From Tenebrio molitor (taxonomy: Eukaryota; Arthropoda; Insecta; Coleoptera; Tenebrionidae), in the NCBI RefSeq assembly GCF_963966145.1, contig NC_091050.1:3906001-3970000 (forward strand): a stretch of DNA of 64,000 nt, given 5' to 3'. A program made the translations under genes and the position numbers. Under the pieces are notes generated by a model. That model was not told where the DNA came from and made no database searches. It saw only the letters and a program-made list of their open reading frames with translations. Below are positions 34,683 to 46,940 of the stretch, one piece after another (positions within the stretch are counted from its first letter, which is position 1; each line of letters begins with the position of its first letter).

Positions 34683-34792
34683 TATCATTCAGAGTAAAAG
34701 TGAGTCTTTTTGTACTTCGCCCAGTTGCAACCTCGACTTCGTCTCGGTCCTCAATCTTACCATAAAAAGATTCACTTCTACTCTTAATGATA
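34683..34792. repeat. 110-bp MITE (family C)
   Basis: Inverted ends TATCATTCAGAGTAAAAG at the left and the complement of TATCATTAAGAGTAGAAG at the right extend about 29 bp with a few mismatches. The TA at each tip would fit a TA target duplication. It sits between family A copy 1 and family B copy 1. Confidence 0.55.
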
Positions 34793-34809
34793 TAATCTAC
34801 TATTTCGTC

Positions 34810-35181
34810 TATCGTGCGTTCAAATGAAATCCTGGGCTGGGAGGGCGTTGGAAACCGAATTGTTGTGCGTTTTTTAAAGCCTAGATTAATTGGAGCATGT
34901 TGACAGCTAACCTAAAATTTAGAGCCAAAAAAATCTTTCTTTTTTTCTTTCTTTGTTTCAATGTTTTACATTAAAAATAGAATAACTTAATGATTCTTAT
35001 TCTCGAAGCAAATATCTAAGGGCACCCTTTGTTGAAAACAAACATGTTCAATTATGTCCCGATTAAACATAAACAAATGTCATTCCTGTCAAACGGCGGG
35101 AAGTTCAAACTTTACACTGTTCTAAATAGTTTAATTTTTCCAACATCTACTCAGCCCAGGATTTCATTTGAACACGCGATA
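34810..35181. repeat. MITE family B, copy 1 (372 bp)
   Basis: Inverted ends begin TATCGTGCGTTCAAATGAAA and continue through a CCTGGGCTG segment at both ends (about 30 bp). The interior includes GGGCACCCTTTG near 35020 and is present in reverse orientation in the copy at 61553-61901. Non-coding and consistent with a Tc1/mariner-type TA target. Confidence 0.7.
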
Positions 35182-35509
35182 GAACTGGGTATAAACCTAT
35201 CAATTAAAATTATATATTTAAAGTTGGCAAATCACTTACGAACACATAAATTGCCTTGTTCTAAATTTTTAGGACACTAAAATATGTCTAACGAAATGAA
35301 AAAAATTGATTGGAGTATATCGGTAGTTCAAAAAAGAACTATAGGTAGGTACATATAACTTTTTCTCTACAAGTTGAGGGATTTGCCTTAGAATCGTCAT
35401 ACTTCTTAACAGAGTTTGGATTAGATAACGAGATATAATTTTGTGTAATGTAGATCGCTCTGTGAGTTGAGAAAATTTGGGGGGAGTATTACAACAAGTC
35501 ACTTTTCAA

Positions 35510-36240
35510 AGATTAGTCTTTTGGTTTTGAAGTTTCGATTAACCAAGGATGTAAACCTTTCCGAACCGGACGTGTTGGAGTGAGTCTTTGGGAGCCGGTC
35601 CTGTCCAGTGTTGGGCGTTGGGTGCGAGACCATTCCCTATCACCCCTGGGAAAGCGATGCGTGTGTGCACTGCCAAGTGTTTGCTCAAAGATGTTATTGA
35701 TTTTCAAGTTGTGCGGGCGCTGTCCTGTCCGGCAGCTCGGCCAGGCTCCATCAGCGCGCTAAATTGAAATCTTTCAGATGTGTGCCGCTGTGAGGCTTTG
35801 TGTCGCCCCGAGCTCTCTACTCCCAACTCCCTGTCCTCACTCCCAACAGTAAATATCGTTTCTCTTCCATAATGAGGTCCGGCGCTGTCCGGCCGATTGC
35901 GCGCGCGCGTCTCGCGACTTCAGACGCAAAAATTCAATATTAATATCGGTGGGTGCGAGAGTCGGGGCGGAGTGAAGAAGTCCGCATTGCGCCACGTTCG
36001 CCAATGGCAAGACGGCCGACCCCGCGAGCTATGAATATGATGGATTTATGGAAGTAATAAGCGTCGGGGCGGCCATTGGCTGATGCTGCGTGGACTCCTA
36101 GGGAGCAACGCGACCTCGAACCGTCGCGGACACTCGCACCTTATCATTGAGCGCACGGACGTCATGCCAGGCTCGCGACGTTTTCAGCCAAAGCTGCCGA
36201 GTATACAGACAATTGCACACCATTTATGATTATTCACTCT
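35510..36240. promoter_or_regulatory. GC/CpG-rich block, candidate regulatory element
   Basis: This 0.7-kb block is strikingly rich in G+C and CpG (for example GCGCGCGCG near 35900) compared with its AT-rich surroundings. It has no ORF with recognisable content on either strand. The end contains a TTTATGATTATTCA homeodomain-like motif near 36222. It may be a CpG-rich promoter or an enhancer; neither is proven. Confidence 0.3.
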
Positions 36241-36809
36241 GAAGACTTGTCAGTTTAGAACACCACACAAATTCAAGATTCCTTTATCATTTACCTGCGT
36301 ATACTGTGTACATTTAACCTCACTTTTTAAATAACTATAAACTGACATATTTTTCCTTTTAATATGCAATATTATGTTTATAAAATGTAACGGACTAAGT
36401 AGCTGATATTTACCTAAATACCCCACTGATGTAGGTTTTTGTTTTGCATTTTCTGATAATTAGACTGCATTGTATCATTAGTTTTTTTCTAAGGTATAAA
36501 AAATATACGAGTACCTACCTGCAAGTTGTTTAAATTCTTCATACGTGGGTTGGTTTTTGGTTTGAATTCCTCCCCAGAGTACCTATTAAAAAAAACAGCA
36601 GTTTGATTCTGATTATGATAATATTGTGCCATAGGTATCTACTAATTGCTATTTAATTATAGTGTGATGTTACACCTTACATCCTTCTTGAATAAATAAG
36701 CCTTCCAGCAACGAAAGTCCCTTCAAAATCAGTTCAGTTTTAAAAGTTACAGAAGGGCACTAGCAAACAATAGCTATTTATGCAACGAGTTGCAAAATGA
36801 GCGTCTTTT

Positions 36810-36874
36810 TTGCACTAGACATGACAATTGGACCACGAGTGTCAACGAGTGGTCCAACATGTGTGCAAAAAAAT
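36810..36874. repeat. Imperfect hairpin
   Basis: TTTTTTGCAC near 36815 and GTGCAAAAAA near 36863 pair, as do TTGGACCAC and GTGGTCCAA nearer the loop, with unpaired bases between. It may be a small MITE remnant. Confidence 0.3.
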
Positions 36875-37278
36875 AGCCAATTTAGCAACCAAATTGAAAT
36901 AAAAAAATTAACAATTTAGTAATGACAATTAATGTTCATAAATATTCTTTCTCTTCCTGAAAAAAATCAAACAGGTGGAAGTGACATACCTAATGAATGA
37001 GTGATGACAAATCTGGGCTCTATGAAGAATGTGTTTTGTGCGTAATATTTTCCAAGATAGATTTTCAGTTGTTTCTCTATTCAAAATAACTACATGAGAC
37101 CGCTCATTTTCAATAAGAACGCTAATGTCTTTGATGGACTCAATGTAGAACAGAAATACATACATTGATCTCCATAAATTTGTTTGTAGTTTTTTTGAAC
37201 ATCTTCGTTTATGAAAGTGATGAGTTTTCAACGGTACGGTACTGTGCTGAAAGTTTTTTTACTCCATTCCCACAATTA

Positions 37279-38048
37279 CGTCTTGAAGAGAGGAACCCAA
37301 CAGTGTAAAACTCGATGGAATATGATACTTAATAAGGGCGCAATGGTCAATCTAATAAGCAAATTTGCACAGATGTAATTGTTTCCCTAAGTTTTCTTCA
37401 TTTTTCTCAAAAACTAAGAGAATTCCTGTGTGACTTGTATACACCAAAAGAGACATCTTGAAGAGAGGAATCCAACAGTGTAAAATTCAATTGAATACGA
37501 TACTTAATAAGGGAGCAATGGTCAACTGAACCTGCAAATACAATACAGTACAAAGTAATCATTTTTCTCGAAAACTAAGAGGGCTATGGTCTGACTTTTG
37601 TACATCAGAAGAAGCGTCTTGAAGAGAGGAAACCAACAGTGCATAACTCGATGGAATACGATACCTAAGAATGGCGCAATGGTCAATGGAATCTGCAAAT
37701 AAAAAAAAAAGTAATCTTTTTTTACGTTTTCTTCATTTTTCTCGAAAACTAAGAGAGTTACGGTGTGACTGTTATAAGTACTTCAAAAGAAGCGTCTTGA
37801 AGAGAAGAATCCAACAGTGTAAAGTTCAATGGAATACGATATTTAGCTGGATATTTACTAAGGGAGCAATGCAAATTTGAAAAAAGTAATAATTTCTTTA
37901 AGTTTTCTTAATTTTTCTCGAAAACTAAGAGAGTTACGGTGTCTCAAAAGAAGCGTCTTCAAGAGCGGAATCCAACAGTGTAAAACTCGATCCAATACGA
38001 TACCTAATAGGGGCACAATGGTCAATCGAACCTGCGAATTTGAAAAAG
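37279..38048 (+). repeat. Tandem satellite array, five monomers
   Basis: Monomers begin at the TCTTGAAGAG motif at 37281, 37456, 37617, 37795 and 37956 (the last reads TCTTCAAGAG). The spacing alternates 175, 161, 178 and 161 bp. Each monomer contains AATCCAACAGTGTAAA, a GCAATGGTCAA segment and CTCGAAAACTAAGAG. The last monomer stops short near 38048. Copies differ by substitutions and small indels, so the array is not very recent. The overlapping plus-strand ORFs here are by-products of the repeat. Confidence 0.85.
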
Positions 38049-39939
38049 CTAACCTAAGAGTGAATAAATTCTTAACATGGCCTTATTTGGAGAGCCTGTC
38101 TTAGTGTTTTAAATTTTCCAATAACAAATATGTAATAACATATTTAAAACTTTGCCTAAGAGTTTGGGAATGAACTATATTATTTATCCAAAATGATCAA
38201 AAAGAAAACAAATTAGAGCAGGCGTTGCAAATTATTAGTCATGTCGTAGTCGAATCCTATGCAAATAAGCGTTCAATGCATGGGCGTAGACAGTTTGTGG
38301 TATCAGACGCTACGTATATGATTTGTTTTTTTGTTGATCACTTTGTATAACCTACCATACACGAAGAAAGTGAAATTGACGGTGTAAAAAATGTATATTT
38401 CATTTTTTTGAAGCCACAAAAATCGGTAGAAATTTTATACAAAAACAGTCCTTCGAGTCCGAATGTAAGACGATTTGCTGTCGAATGAAAATATTCCGAG
38501 TACTTCAACTCTTGATTAGTGTTGATTGTGAGAGACTGTGGCGTAAACACAATGCAAGCCACCGATATCGTCCCCCGATTTGCATACCAACCGGCTACCT
38601 GCGGAAGACCGCGGCCCAATTGCCTCATGTCAAAGACGGCGTTCATTCGACCGGAAGTAAGGAACTCCTTGTTTTCCGCTACGGCTGCTTTGTTCCGTCC
38701 GCATGATCTGCATACCGACGCTCACCCATCAGTCTCGTTCTTAAGACACGCTAATGCACTTTCTAAGATTTGCACCAGCACTTCAAACACGTGCATGCGG
38801 GATACAAATTTCCGACCACATATCAAAACAATTACAAAAGACACATCGTCAACATTTTCAAGCTTCGACCAAATTGAACTTCAATTCCCGCCTGAAATGA
38901 GTGGTATCCCATTTACTGAACCACAATCCACGTAGCTGAACTGGGTGTAAAAATTGTCTTTTTATTACTTGAATGTTGCAAGGCAGAGGGCCACTATTTT
39001 GGTTTGTGAACAGAAAAATTAATGTTTTAAGACGTAGAAGTTCTTGAATATTTTATTATGTATAAACTTTGTTGAGAATTTGAGGGAGAAGTAAGTGTTT
39101 TCTCGAGCAAGAGTTTTGCGATTTTAGTGGTATGTTTTCTTAGGGAATATGCAGTCGTCGTCCGGTTGGATTATTTAAGACGACAGTGCTATGCCCCGCA
39201 GATTCCTAGCAAATCTCATCCACAGGGCTTTCTTTGTCATTCTACATACAGTCGTATTTACCTTTCTCTCAACGTCGCCCCGTACGTAGCTTCAGGCTAA
39301 ACGAACTAAGAACGAAGTTTCAGAGATTTCAGAGAGCTTGCGATAAAAGTTTAGCACTGGACATCGCAGTATTGACCAAACGAAGACTGTTAGAATTAAA
39401 TCGTCCATCTAACAAAAAAAGGAAAAGCTTCACATGTTCTTTCATTATTACGAGAACGATAGGATTTTTCAGCGAATTTTTCCAAACCAAACAAAACTGG
39501 TTATACCTGCGTGCTACATCAAAGAACAGCCCTTCCCAAGGTAATTTAATTCTGTCAGATTCAGACTACACATCAGATGTGCACGAGTCGAAATCATGGT
39601 TTTATTAATAGATGGCGCATCGAATAAACATCTACGATTTGTAAGCGCGTTCTCTAGACCGTCAGTTTCAGGTTTTTCAATTTTTAAACGCAGTTCAATT
39701 ACTTTTGATAGACAGCCCAACCAACGTAACGTAAACTGCTCTGTGGCGCTTTAAGGATAATGAAAACCCCGAGAATCCGGAAAATGACCGCAAATTCGTT
39801 TTTTATTACATTTTCATATAATTTTTTTTGAAAATATGTATATCTTTGGACTAATAAAAACTAAGTTTCTATTTTAAATTTGTACATCACAGTAGGTAGT
39901 TGCATTGTAATATTTTACGTTTATTTAATTACATTAAAA
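38049..39939. other. Intergenic DNA with a moderately GC-rich patch
   Basis: The stretch 38500-38935 has higher G+C and a 138-codon plus-strand ORF (38519-38935). Another ORF of 124 codons lies at 39234-39608. Neither has a domain, signal peptide or splice context I can recognise, and neither is called as a gene. Confidence 0.4.
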
Positions 39940-40226
39940 TATTTTTGGTGCAACCGTACGCGAAACGAGCACTTCGCGTACCTAAAACAGGCCGCGAAAT
40001 TTGATTTCGCGGTCGTTGCTTTTAACGACGGCCGTTAAAGTAATATTTTAATATTTGATACAAATTAGAGTTTCCATGTAAGACTGGCGTTTAGATATTT
40101 CGGGTATGACATTAGACAGCGCAGAATTTATAATACATACGTACTTTGGAGGAGTACCTGTAAAAAACGATTATTTACTTTTTCGTTTTATAATAATTAC
40201 AAATTTTCGGTTGCACAAAAAATGTT
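39940..40226. repeat. Inverted-repeat element with CpG-rich hairpins
   Basis: Ends are inverted (TTTTTGGTGCAACCG at the left, CGGTTGCACAAAAAATG at the right). The interior has the short palindrome CCGCGAAAT/ATTTCGCGG near 39991-40011. The left arm with ACGCGAAACGAGCACTTCG occurs inverted at 58440-58560. Confidence 0.45.
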
Positions 40227-40743
40227 GTGTACACCTTGACCGCGAAATCCTTTAACATCTTCGAGATTGTCTTGCCTCGGCTGCAAGCGGCCTCGGCGAC
40301 AATTTTTCTCTCGGTACGTTAAAGAATAATTTCGCGGTCTAATTGATATACAAATATGTAACTATAAAATGAACAATAAAGAAAGTGGCGTTCAAGTTTT
40401 ATTTATTGTTTGGATATACGTCGATAACACAACATAGTCTTATATTTTTTTATTTTCAAAGATGATTGGAACTTACTAATTATAACGAAAGGTGGTTTTT
40501 ACTGTCTTTATGTAATAATAATTACAAGAACCTTATTGTTTTATTATTCATTAAAAATAACTAACTGTGTATTATGTAAGACTAAAGTGAAAAAATGTGG
40601 TTATTGTATACATCTGTCAAATGACAGCTATTAAAGTACTTTCAACTAATCTCCAATCATCAGCATCCTCCATCTTTGGTATATGACATTTTTTAACACT
40701 TATCAGTAATTACTTATGTCATAAAAAATCTGATATGAACACC

Positions 40744-40804
40744 TGAAAAAACCTAAAAGAGGGCCAAGGTGAAGTATACCTTGCCCCTATTTTAGGTTTT
40801 TTCA
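40744..40804. ncRNA. Near-perfect 27-bp hairpin, possible small-RNA precursor
   Basis: Two 27-nt arms (40744-40770 and 40778-40804) pair at 25 of 27 positions around a 7-nt loop GAAGTAT. The arm length is in the range of miRNA or hairpin-siRNA precursors, though the loop is short. I recognise no known insect miRNA seed. It may equally be a minimal MITE or a chance palindrome made by a small inverted duplication. Confidence 0.3.
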
Positions 40805-41339
40805 AATTCAATGATTTAGGCAATATTTTTATTAATTCATATTTTCCTGGTAATTTTGACAGGCTTAGAAGTCGTGCAGATTTTTAGAGTTCTATTTTCT
40901 TAAAAATAAAAGATTGATTTTTTTTAAATCTTTTTCAGCAATCCATGACACTTCTGGATGCCGCACGTTTAAGAAAATACGGTACTTTTGGGACAGCCTG
41001 TATAATATATGTATATATGTACATTTATTTATTTTTAATTTTTAAATAATAATTTTGTTGTTTTCTTTTGTGTTTTATTATTTTTACATTTGTGGATTCT
41101 TTTTCTCTAAATTAATTATTACCTAACTATCTGCGTTTCATTTACATTTATAGATTTTTTTTTGTTCCACATATTAAATAGAGACACCATATTGTTCAAT
41201 TTTGGAAATACATAGGTATAGCGGACGCAAATTGGAAAAATATTGAAATCGGCATTGAAAATGTATGCCATTGTGTGGTGTAAAGTGGATTGACGTATAT
41301 TGAGGAATAGAAAATTTTTATGAAATCTTTGGTTTACCC

Positions 41340-41830
41340 AAGCCGATGAAGGAGAAGAGGAAGAGGGAAAGGCGGCAAATGCTGGTCCAGGTGGGGGAGG
41401 CCGCTATTGTATATATTTCTTCCTCGCCCTTGCCCCACTCGGAAGAAAAGCACTTTCATAAATCTGGTGCGAGATATATGTGCTCACAATTTCCGGGATC
41501 CGGCCATTAAGCTGCGCCCGGAGCGAGAGCGGAGCGGTGTTAGATCCACCATTTCCCGTCTACTTTATTTGCTGTTTGATTTTGTCTATATAATATTTAA
41601 ACTCGAAGCAGAGACGGACAATTCCGAGAGGCACATCCATTTCTCGACGGTCCATTGCGCCACGTCCAACTCTAATTCTCTCCGAAACAAAGAAAACAAG
41701 AAAATCCGCCGAGAACTCTGCGTAGATTGAAAACGGGAGAAAAATGACCGCTGTCCAGCGCCTCATTCCGTTAAAGGAAAACTTATCAAACTTTGATGGC
41801 TGCGCCTGGAGATATACCGCTGGCACATCC
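41340..41830. promoter_or_regulatory. GC-richer block, candidate regulatory element
   Basis: A purine-rich tract near 41345-41400 is followed by a GC-rich segment. ORFs on both strands overlap without domains. Its composition differs from the AT-rich flanks and suggests constrained non-coding DNA. Confidence 0.25.
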
Positions 41831-42239
41831 TGCGAACTCAACTTTCTTGATAAAAGAACAAATAACTGAAACAAAAGTTTGATTCAGAGCCGACTGCAAA
41901 CACCTGGATGTATAAAACTCGGACTTTTTTACGACGTTTACATTTCTTTATCGTTTCCCACCCGGGCATTACCTTTCATCTTCAATAATCGAATTAAATC
42001 TTTATGATTCCGTCTTTTATTACTCGAACAAAATTTATCTCGTATACAAGATTTTCTAAACAATTTTTGTTTACCATAAATCTAATCGGTATATACTTTG
42101 CGGTCTCATATAAAATTTAAATCCAAACTAAATACTTTTTGTTTATGCATTAAAAAGTCTCTTTTATTGTTCTCGATCTTTTATCTCTTCTCCTAGAAAA
42201 ATCAACGAAAATTAGCTCCTTTCGAGAGATTTCTCCGGT

Positions 42240-43620
42240 TAATCTTTGTAGATGATACGTGTTAGTACTTACAACGCGTGGCCGGTTACCAGAAATTGAA
42301 TTTTACCAGATAAGAATGGCAGGCCGGCAGTTCTCTCAAAGACTGTTCGAGAGCGGATATTGACAGCCAGAACAATTGAACGCTCGCAAAATGAGATAAA
42401 GGAAACAAATACTGAAGGTGAAGCGGGCGGCAGGAGCGAAGGGGATGCAGGAGCGAGGTCAGGGGTCGAAGTGCGGCCACGCCGACCCAACACTCAAGTT
42501 CAAACATAAACACGTGTGTCTGACCGTTCTGGTTCTAAAAAAAGACTTTATTAGAAACACCCTTTGGGACGTTCATTTTGTTTTGAGATTTTACAATAAT
42601 CACCACAATTGTTTACCTCATATTCAAAGATTTCGGGTGTACCATCGACTTGGAGCTCTTACAGAAGCCATTAAGGAGAATCGATAGTCGAATGGTTCAG
42701 AATAGTATTTAGTTTTAGTGGAGTTTACCTCCATTATGACAATACTGAAAATAAATGAAGCAGCAGAGAGAAAGTCCAGGAAACTTATAAAGCTTTAACC
42801 GAATTACTACACTTTAACTTCTGTTGTATCGTTAGAGGAGCGTATTATTTGCAGGTGCGAGGCCGCTGTTGGACCACTACCTCCAAAATGGCCTCACTCT
42901 ATGCCACCATTCTGGAGCTTTGTTACCACATAAATTACACAGATGCAGAGTTAACAGAAAAAAGGAAAGCGGACACTCCGAAACGTGGAAAAAGATACTT
43001 TGAAAGGTCTTTTAAGATGATAAGGTTTGAAAGAGTTTCAAGTTTAGGCCTTTGTTCAATGTATTATTTTATACCTTCCAAATCAAACATTAAAAAATGT
43101 TTCTACAAGGAAAATATTTATTTCTATTTTTTAGAATTAACCTGTGTTTTTTAATTTCAGTTGATTTTTTTTTAGTTCAAAATTCTACAAAATAAAAAAT
43201 CAGAACAGGTGAAGGACTATTCCGTTATCTCAATTTTCATTAAGATGACGTCCGAGTGAGTGCGAAAAGGCAATCTGGAGCACTCTTCGTGTATCGGGGA
43301 CGCTAATGAGGACCTCTGTGCGTGCCGACCACGTCGGTGTAATTATGAGCATTTTGGTGCGAAGTGCGAGCATCAGGCATAATCTAATAATTGGGAGTAA
43401 TTCGAGAGTGCGACTGTCAATAGCAGTTATATATCGATTGGGTCGAACATTTGTCATAGTGTGGTGGGTGCCGAGACCGGGACTGGCCACCGGTCAGTGA
43501 GGGGCCCCGGGGGGAAGCCGGGGGTCCGTCGGAGCGCAAGGGGAAACTCTCTGATCAATACCCAGGTCTACCGCCGGAGTGCCAACAAAGCAACTATAAC
43601 GGATTCTGGACTATTGTTCA
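42240..43620. promoter_or_regulatory. Cluster of GC-rich blocks with a G-run tract
   Basis: GC-rich patches at 42260-42500, 42840-42960 and 43230-43620 alternate with AT-rich DNA. The last includes TAATCTAATAATTGGG near 43380, resembling homeodomain sites, and four G-runs between 43501 and 43543. Several short ORFs on both strands lack recognisable domains. Confidence 0.25.
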
Positions 43621-46600
43621 TCAGGAGATAAAATGAGAAAATGGATTTTCTCTCCGTTCCTCTCATCTTGTTTCGTTTCGCTATTTTATATGCTTCTTCT
43701 CTGCCATGGTCCTTCACGTGCCATAAAAAGTAATGGAAACATGCCCCGTGATTAAGGAGAGTGTATAACTCTCATTAACAAACGTCGACGTGGAGAAAGA
43801 AAATCCAGAAAGTAGTTATTAAATTGAATAACGCATCTTAGCATTAGCATATTGACAAGTTTTCAACAACTCCTTCAGATCCATTGTACGAATTCTTCAA
43901 CATTTCCAAATTAAAATATTTACATCTCATCTCTGTTGATTACATTTCCAATTCTGAAATTAATTTTCTCGGGGGAAAATGCAAAATCACAAGCAATCTC
44001 GAGTTCTAAAAACGAAATTATTTCTCCCCATTCACTTTGTCTCCGGTTGAAGCCGAATCCAAATACTCAATCATTCATGGAAATGACGGATTTTAATGTT
44101 ACAAAGTTTTAATTCTCCAGAAGAGGGTGGATGTCATTGGAAATATCTTCACATTTCCATTTAAATGTATTCAGGAGTTGGCCTGGTCGCCTTTCAGATG
44201 TCGAAATTACTCGGCTTTTTATATCTCCGTCGAGAACAGTATCAAAAGTTAATTTGTGGTAAAATCTGAGGGACTGCCTCTATTTACTCTCTAATGATGG
44301 AAATGCGCACTTCTTTACTTTGCTTTCGTTTACGTTTTATATTTATGGATGTTCTTTTAAATTAAACATGAAACGGACTTCAACTGCAGTTTGATGCCTT
44401 GTTTATTTTCTTTCCCTACTTACCAGTTCTCTGACAACTGCCACTGCCTACAACTCGTTTCGTCCTCCCAAATCCTCTGCACCAACAAACAAAATAGAAG
44501 AAATTAACCGAGAAACCTTTTTAATCAGTCAATAGAGTGGACGGTTCTAAGTAAGATAAAATACCAAAATAAATTCCTATTGGGAGTTATTTTTTGACCT
44601 AAATGCTTCGTCATTTTCCCGAGTGACGGAGATATTTACGGATATGTTGATCGGCGTCAGTCACATTAGTAGGATGGGGATGAAAATTATTTATTAAAGT
44701 TCGAAACCTTCAATGCCATTTACGTATGAAAAGTTCGACCACATTAAACACGCAAGCTGTCTCCGTTGAGCTGCTGATCTGACATGTTTGATGGGGGATA
44801 TTTGAATATTGTATTTTTATCGAAATGGTCGAATGATCCCCTTAATCAGGTCAATTACTATATCATGCAAGAACGGCACGATCTCATGTTTTATGTAAGT
44901 TTCGGAAAATGGAGGAGTTGTCAATAGTGTTCTCATCATAAATGATTTCCCTTGTGCAAGTTTTTTTTGAAGACGCTTTGTCCGTAAAATAAACAAATCG
45001 ATATCGTAGTTATATGGCCACATTAATTTTGATTCTAGGAATGTTAATCGTAAATATTTTACTTCGGCGCCTGAATATTTATATGAACAAAGAAAATAGG
45101 TTTACGTTTTACGCGATATAATCTCTTAAGTCAACATTGTATTGTTATGAGCATGGCTTCTATCAATAGGTGCAGATGTTCACACGTTCGGATTAAAATA
45201 GAAATTAAAATCTATCTAAATCAAACCCTGGCGTAAACAATACAAAAACATTATCGCGGGGGAGTCGGAAATATTTTCCAAAGAATGAGTGGAAGCTGCT
45301 ATTTCGAACCGAGAAACGTAATGAATAATATAAATTTCCAACATCTGTGCTCGACTGCAAAAGGCACAAGAATTAAGGGTGCATTGTTCTTTTATTTCCG
45401 GAACTCGTGCTAATTTTGCGTTACGATTCTTTCATTTCTTTGTTTACAACGTTGATCGAACAGAGACGGAAATGGCGATGTGTCTTCCAAACCCAAAACT
45501 GTAACTGATATTCCTGCAGAATTTGATGCTGACCAGTGGTCAACTTCTCTCCCCGTTTTACGACTCCCCATCGAGTTATTGCTTAATCTCTCGGCTTACA
45601 CACTAATAACATACGCGAATGAGTTCGAAGCAATGTGTCATTAAGAATTTTCCCTATTACTAACATTTATTAAAATTACCTAAAGTCTCAGTGGTCTTAA
45701 ATCCCAGAGCAACGTTAATTAAGACGTTTTGTATCTATTACTGATATCTGTTTCCGTAATTCTAAGTAATTCTAATTCTTATTATTTAATTAAAGCAGAA
45801 TTTATTAATTTATGTGGAATTTGCGTTACCTAAAAATCCTTTTGCGTCTCGAAGCGAAATAACACTTTATATGCTGGAGTTTTCTTAGCAATTGCTGGTT
45901 TAATTTAATATCCCTCTCCGTCTGTACTGAAATGGTGGATGAAACCGTCGCCTGGAAATAGGAACCTTATAATGTTTGTGTCACAATTATTAAGATTTCG
46001 TTTTCATCGCTGTGTTTACCTGCATTCTCGAGGAACGCGCCTCGGAAATTATTACTGCTCAAGTGGCTTTGGCTCAAATGAATTTACTTTATAGGCGAGA
46101 ATTTCATTTTAGAGATATTAAATTGTTATAAGGGGAAACTCTAACTCGTTATACAGTACGTATTAATGCGTAATTGCTTGTGCTGGAACACAATTTTGAT
46201 GGTTTCGTCTGCGATCATTACACTCCTGTTTTAAAATTTATTAAATTAATTTGACTCGCGTCAGAAACAGTTAAAACGATAAAACAGTTCGCATAAGGGA
46301 TAAAGCGTAATGGATAAAACATTGATGTAACAAAACAAAAATAATAATCACCATTCAAACTCTACAACCATATTCAAGATAAAGACACAGTACAACCATT
46401 AAGAATGAGATCGCTTCTCTCTCTGGTGTTTGTGATGTTCTGAATTGGGAAGAGTGTAGACGATGGGAACGTTAAGCCATAGCTTAAACGGACAATAAAA
46501 GTGCAGAACGTCCATCAATCTTAATGAAGAATCGATCGCCATACAAGGACGATTTGTTACAGTCCCATAAACTCTGCGTGCGTATGGAATCATAAACAAC

Positions 46601-46700
46601 TATCTAGTTTTCTTATTTTTGAAGAACAGAATTGCAAAGGCATTTATAAGAGGTTACTGGATGGTAAATCTATCGTTTATTAAGTAGATATCAGTTTTAT
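43621..46700. other. Non-coding DNA, no distinct element seen
   Basis: Moderately AT-rich DNA with only short ORFs lacking domains (44817-45023 and 46399-46599, minus). Fewer obvious transposon ends occur here than in the left half, which could fit a regulatory landscape. Confidence 0.4.
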
Positions 46701-46719
46701 TCAAGAATTATCTGATTTG

Positions 46720-46940
46720 TTCAGAATTTTCCGGCCGAGAGCCTACCACCTGATCCGGGAGATTGCGAGCATGAAATCCACACGGTCATTTCACACCCCG
46801 CTGCCATTTGCGTGGATGATACCACCACCGATGTCTAATCTAATAACCAATTCTGACCAGCAAAACGGTTGCGACTTGATTATACCGCATTCACGAAAAT
46901 GCGTTATACAGCATTCATCTGAAAAACCAAATTGAGTGAG
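46720..46940. promoter_or_regulatory. GC-richer block, candidate regulatory element
   Basis: A sharply bounded 220-bp block with balanced composition inside AT-rich flanks. It contains TCTAATCTAATAACC near 46835, similar to the TAATC motif seen at 43.38 kb. The overlapping 72-codon ORF has no known domain. Confidence 0.25.

Noticed and set aside
37279..38048. CRISPR-like array
   Set aside because: The repeats are whole 161-178-bp monomers with similar content throughout, not short repeats with unique spacers.
38519..39608. Two plus-strand ORFs of 138 and 124 codons
   Set aside because: No domains, no splice context, and composition typical of chance ORFs in moderately GC-rich DNA.
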